Positions 62,182 to 64,000 of a DNA stretch of 64,000 nt are shown one piece after another. Position 1 is the first letter of the stretch, and every line of letters begins with the position of its first letter. The notes under the pieces are model-generated. The model was given only the letters and a program-made list of their open reading frames with translations. It was not told the DNA's origin and made no database searches. This DNA comes from CF-46 sp963760735 (lineage in GTDB: Bacteria > Chloroflexota > Limnocylindria > Limnocylindrales > CSP1-4), in assembly GCA_963760735.1 (NCBI GenBank), contig CAVXEB010000004.1, forward strand, positions 1,798,001 to 1,862,000, read 5' to 3'. The position numbers and the translations under genes were made by a program.

Positions 62182-62647
62182 GCGACAGCCCGGGCCGTGC
62201 CGACTGTGTTCGCGACAGCCCGGGCCGTGCCGACTGTGTTCGTCGCGCATGGGCGAGGCTGGCAAGGCGCCGGGGAGGACCGGAGCGAGCGCACCTCAAG
62301 GGTGCGTGAGCGAGGACCGCAGCCGGCAACGCAGTCCAGCGTCGTCCAGGTGCGACAGCCCGGCACGGCCTCAAGACTGCGTTCGTCGCGGCCGGGCGAG
62401 GCTGGCAAGGCGGCCGGGAGCAGCGGAGCGAGCGGGCTTGAAGGCCCGTGAGCGAGCAGCGCAGCGGCCAACGCAGTCCAGCGTCGTCCAGGCGCGACAG
62501 CCCGGCACGGCCTCAAGACTGCGTTCGTCGCGGCCGGGCGAGGCTGGCAAGGCGGCCGGGAGCAGCGGAGCGAGCGGGCTTGAAGGCCCGTGAGCGAGCA
62601 GCGCAGCGGCCAACGCAGTCCAGCGTCGTCGAGGCGCGACAGCCGAG
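62182..62647. repeat. Intergenic array of ~140-bp tandem repeats with conserved hairpin
   Basis: Units start at 62212 (140 bp), 62352 (141 bp) and 62493 (141 bp plus a short remnant), after a 30-bp partial copy at 62182. Each starts GCGACAGCC. Each contains an outer inverted repeat (GACTGCGTT with AACGCAGTC; unit 1 has a GT wobble) and an inner hairpin. The inner hairpin differs between units but stays paired (CGCACC/GGTGCG in unit 1; CGGGCT/GGCCCG in units 2 and 3). It lies just after a stop codon. Reading frames across it are low-complexity repeats, so I regard it as non-coding. Confidence 0.8.
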
Positions 62648-62664
62648 GATCAGGCCACGCAATT

Positions 62665-62699
62665 AGTGAACGCCGGCGCCCCAGACGCCGGCGTTCACT
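62665..62699. terminator. Bidirectional hairpin terminator
   Basis: A perfect 14-bp inverted repeat (AGTGAACGCCGGCG and its complement) with a 7-nt loop lies between two convergent genes. The flanks are AATT on one side and TGTCC on the other, so there is no long T tract. Confidence 0.7.
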
Positions 62700-62794
62700 G
62701 TCCCCGAGACCCGGACGTGGAGGGCATCCGGGTCGTGCCCTGGTGAAGGTGATGGTCGGGCCCGACGCTGCCGGGCGGAGTCTCCTCGGGCTGC

Positions 62795-63322
62795 CTAGGG
62801 TCGACCGGGTCGACCGAGCGATCGGCCGACCGGGCGACTGGCGCCCATCCGGCTCGCCGGCACCGGTCCGACGCCGGCAACCACCGGCCCCGACCCGAGC
62901 GTCGCGGAGCGCGCGATGGGGCGCTCCGGCGGACGATTGGTCGTGGGCTCCGACGGCTGGAAGGCGCGACCGAAGCGGCGCATCCGGACGGCGAGGTAGT
63001 ACTCCATGATCTGGCGAACCTGCGGCTCGCTCAGCAGCTCGTCCGCCCGGAGGGCGTACTCGACGCGAGCGGTCGGGTTGGTCGCTCCCGACGCGACCAG
63101 GCCGAGGTACTGCGGCGTGTCGGCATCGTCACGGAGCTCCCGGAGGCCACGGGCAAGCTTGGTCGCCGTGCCGAGGGAAGGCATGCGGTCACCGCGGATG
63201 AGCCGGGAGATCGTCGAGTGATCGACGCCCGACTGCTGGGCAAGCTGGCGCTGCGACATCTTCTTGGCCTTGAGCTGGGCTCGCAGCCACTCGTTGAACG
63301 CGCGACCGTTCTGTGTGGTCAT
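62795..63322 (-). CDS. XRE-family transcriptional regulator
   Basis: The 175-aa protein has an N-terminal HTH_3 domain (AFNEWLRAQLKAKKMSQRQLA to GVDHSTISRLIRGDRMPSL). A short helical region (VEYALRADELLSEPQVRQIMEYYLAV) follows, then a Pro/Arg/Gly-rich tail of about 60 residues likely to be disordered. It is a single gene; the 412 bp upstream hold no other gene. The target and ligand are unknown. ATG 63322 has no strong ribosome-binding site. Confidence 0.85.
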   Translation of the reverse strand: MTTQNGRAFNEWLRAQLKAKKMSQRQLAQQSGVDHSTISRLIRGDRMPSLGTATKLARGLRELRDDADTPQYLGLVASGATNPTARVEYALRADELLSEPQVRQIMEYYLAVRMRRFGRAFQPSEPTTNRPPERPIARSATLGSGPVVAGVGPVPASRMGASRPVGRSLGRPGRP

Positions 63323-63734
63323 GACGTCGTTGGGCGCTCCGTTGATCGAGCAGGCGGCTGGTGACGCATTGCCGATATGATCACGAACGGCCCCGAAGGT
63401 CCTGTATCACCCGTTGGTACCGGCGTGGTCATCGCGCAGCGGGCCTCGGCCGCCCCGGTGCGGTGCAGTCCGTGTCGGTCCGGGCCGGATCGGGCATGGG
63501 ACCCCAGTCCCCCATTCGGGATTCGCGTGATCGCGCGGATCGGTTCCCAACGGATCAACCACCCCCGCCCATCATGCGGAGCGGCGCAACCAACCGCGTC
63601 GCGCGGCGAGCCTGCAAGCGTGCGGCGACCGCCCAAGGGGACGCTCGGCAAGGGTTGTCGACGGTGCGTCCCGAGGCAGGGTCCGAGACCGCGCCACCCG
63701 GCCGCGGGAGGCGGCTCAGGCGTCGGCCGGCCGA
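63323..63734. other. Intergenic region without a convincing gene
   Basis: The 412-bp stretch separates the XRE gene from the partial flippase gene. Open frames exist on both strands but are Arg/Pro-rich and overlap one another. A TATGAT at 63374-63379 on the plus strand is a possible -10 with no clear product. I see no tRNA, repeat or terminator. Confidence 0.5.
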
Positions 63735-64000
63735 TCACGCGACGGCGCGACGCGGCTCCGGGCGGGCGCCCTCGACGATCCCCTCGCCCCGTCGGATCGG
63801 CGACAGCCAGTAGGCGATCGCGCCGAACCCGATGACCGAGACGACGCTGATGAATCGGTCGACGAGGACGATCGCGAGGGCCTCCGTCTGGGGTACCCCG
63901 TAGACGACGGTCAGGACGCCGATCATGCCCGTCTCGACGACACCGATCCCGGCCGGCGTGAGCGGCACGGCCGTCAGCAGGGAACCCGTCAGGGCGACGA
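63735..64000 (-). CDS. Lysylphosphatidylglycerol-synthase-type membrane flippase (UPF0104), partial
   Basis: Only the C-terminal ~88 aa are in the window. The segment PLTPAGIGVVETGMIGVL matches the conserved last part of the UPF0104/LPG_synthase_TM family (P.PGGLGxxE). Two helices and a charged tail (EGIVEGARPEPRRAVA) end the protein. Members move lipids or act in lipid-linked glycan metabolism. The gene continues past the right edge. Confidence 0.8.
   Translation of the reverse strand, partial: VALTGSLLTAVPLTPAGIGVVETGMIGVLTVVYGVPQTEALAIVLVDRFISVVSVIGFGAIAYWLSPIRRGEGIVEGARPEPRRAVA

Noticed and set aside
62182..62647. CRISPR array or integron attC sites
   Set aside because: The units are about 140 bp, follow each other without variable spacers, and no cas or integrase gene is present.
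62249..62666. Overlapping small proteins across the 140-bp repeats
   Set aside because: They are low-complexity translations of the repeats in several frames; no start signals or conserved domain were seen.
63319..63835. Several 130-150 aa open frames on both strands
   Set aside because: They overlap each other, are Arg/Pro-rich and have no recognisable domain.

Overview
The window is very GC-rich DNA, probably from an uncultured monoderm-type bacterium. I favour Chloroflexota (a Limnocylindria-like soil or freshwater lineage), with Actinobacteriota as the alternative. This rests on base composition, dense overlapping operons (many GTGA or TGATG junctions), many start codons 6 to 9 nt downstream of a TAnnnT box (leaderless transcripts), and a Tad/Flp pilus locus with no outer-membrane secretin. 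No rRNA, tRNA, transposase or CRISPR was seen.

Region 1 (1-18478) is a surface-glycan locus. A minus-strand operon (12803 to 5597) encodes a nucleotide-sugar dehydrogenase, a methyltransferase, a sugar epimerase, and the CDP-3,6-dideoxyhexose enzymes DdhA, DdhB and DdhC, then a reductase/epimerase. The convergent plus-strand operon ends in a thiamine-diphosphate enzyme resembling YerE. Together they suggest a yersiniose-type branched CDP-sugar. Around them lie polyprenol-type glycosyltransferases, a GT4 glycosyltransferase and an acyltransferase.

Region 2 (18479-45146) holds many GT-C/GT87-like membrane glycosyltransferases, a large secreted subtilisin with repeated C-terminal domains, a fused MFS/spermidine-synthase-like protein, two adjacent GDP-mannose 4,6-dehydratase paralogues, a polyprenol-phosphate glycosyltransferase, and an operon of a tiny membrane protein, a methyltransferase and a sulfatase-like transferase.

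Region 3 (45170-56623) is a regulated Tad pilus locus: histidine kinase, NarL-type regulator, degenerate second kinase, five Flp-type pilin genes (three giving almost identical mature pilins; the last four followed by hairpin terminators, and three of these preceded by a recognisable promoter), then cpaB, cpaE, tadA, tadB, tadC and a DUF192 gene. No prepilin peptidase is in the window.

Region 4 (56740-64000) carries housekeeping and small genes (HTH-nuclease, ComF, ribosome hibernation factor, DUF2087, endonuclease IV, another glycosyltransferase, an XRE regulator and part of a flippase). It also holds an intergenic array of about 140-bp repeats with a covarying hairpin.

Many genes in the first 45 kb are broken by single-base indels, often in G/C runs. 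Comparison of nearly identical internal repeats shows that at least two of these are one-base length differences, so sequencing or assembly error is the likeliest cause. Affected genes are given as whole loci with the break noted.
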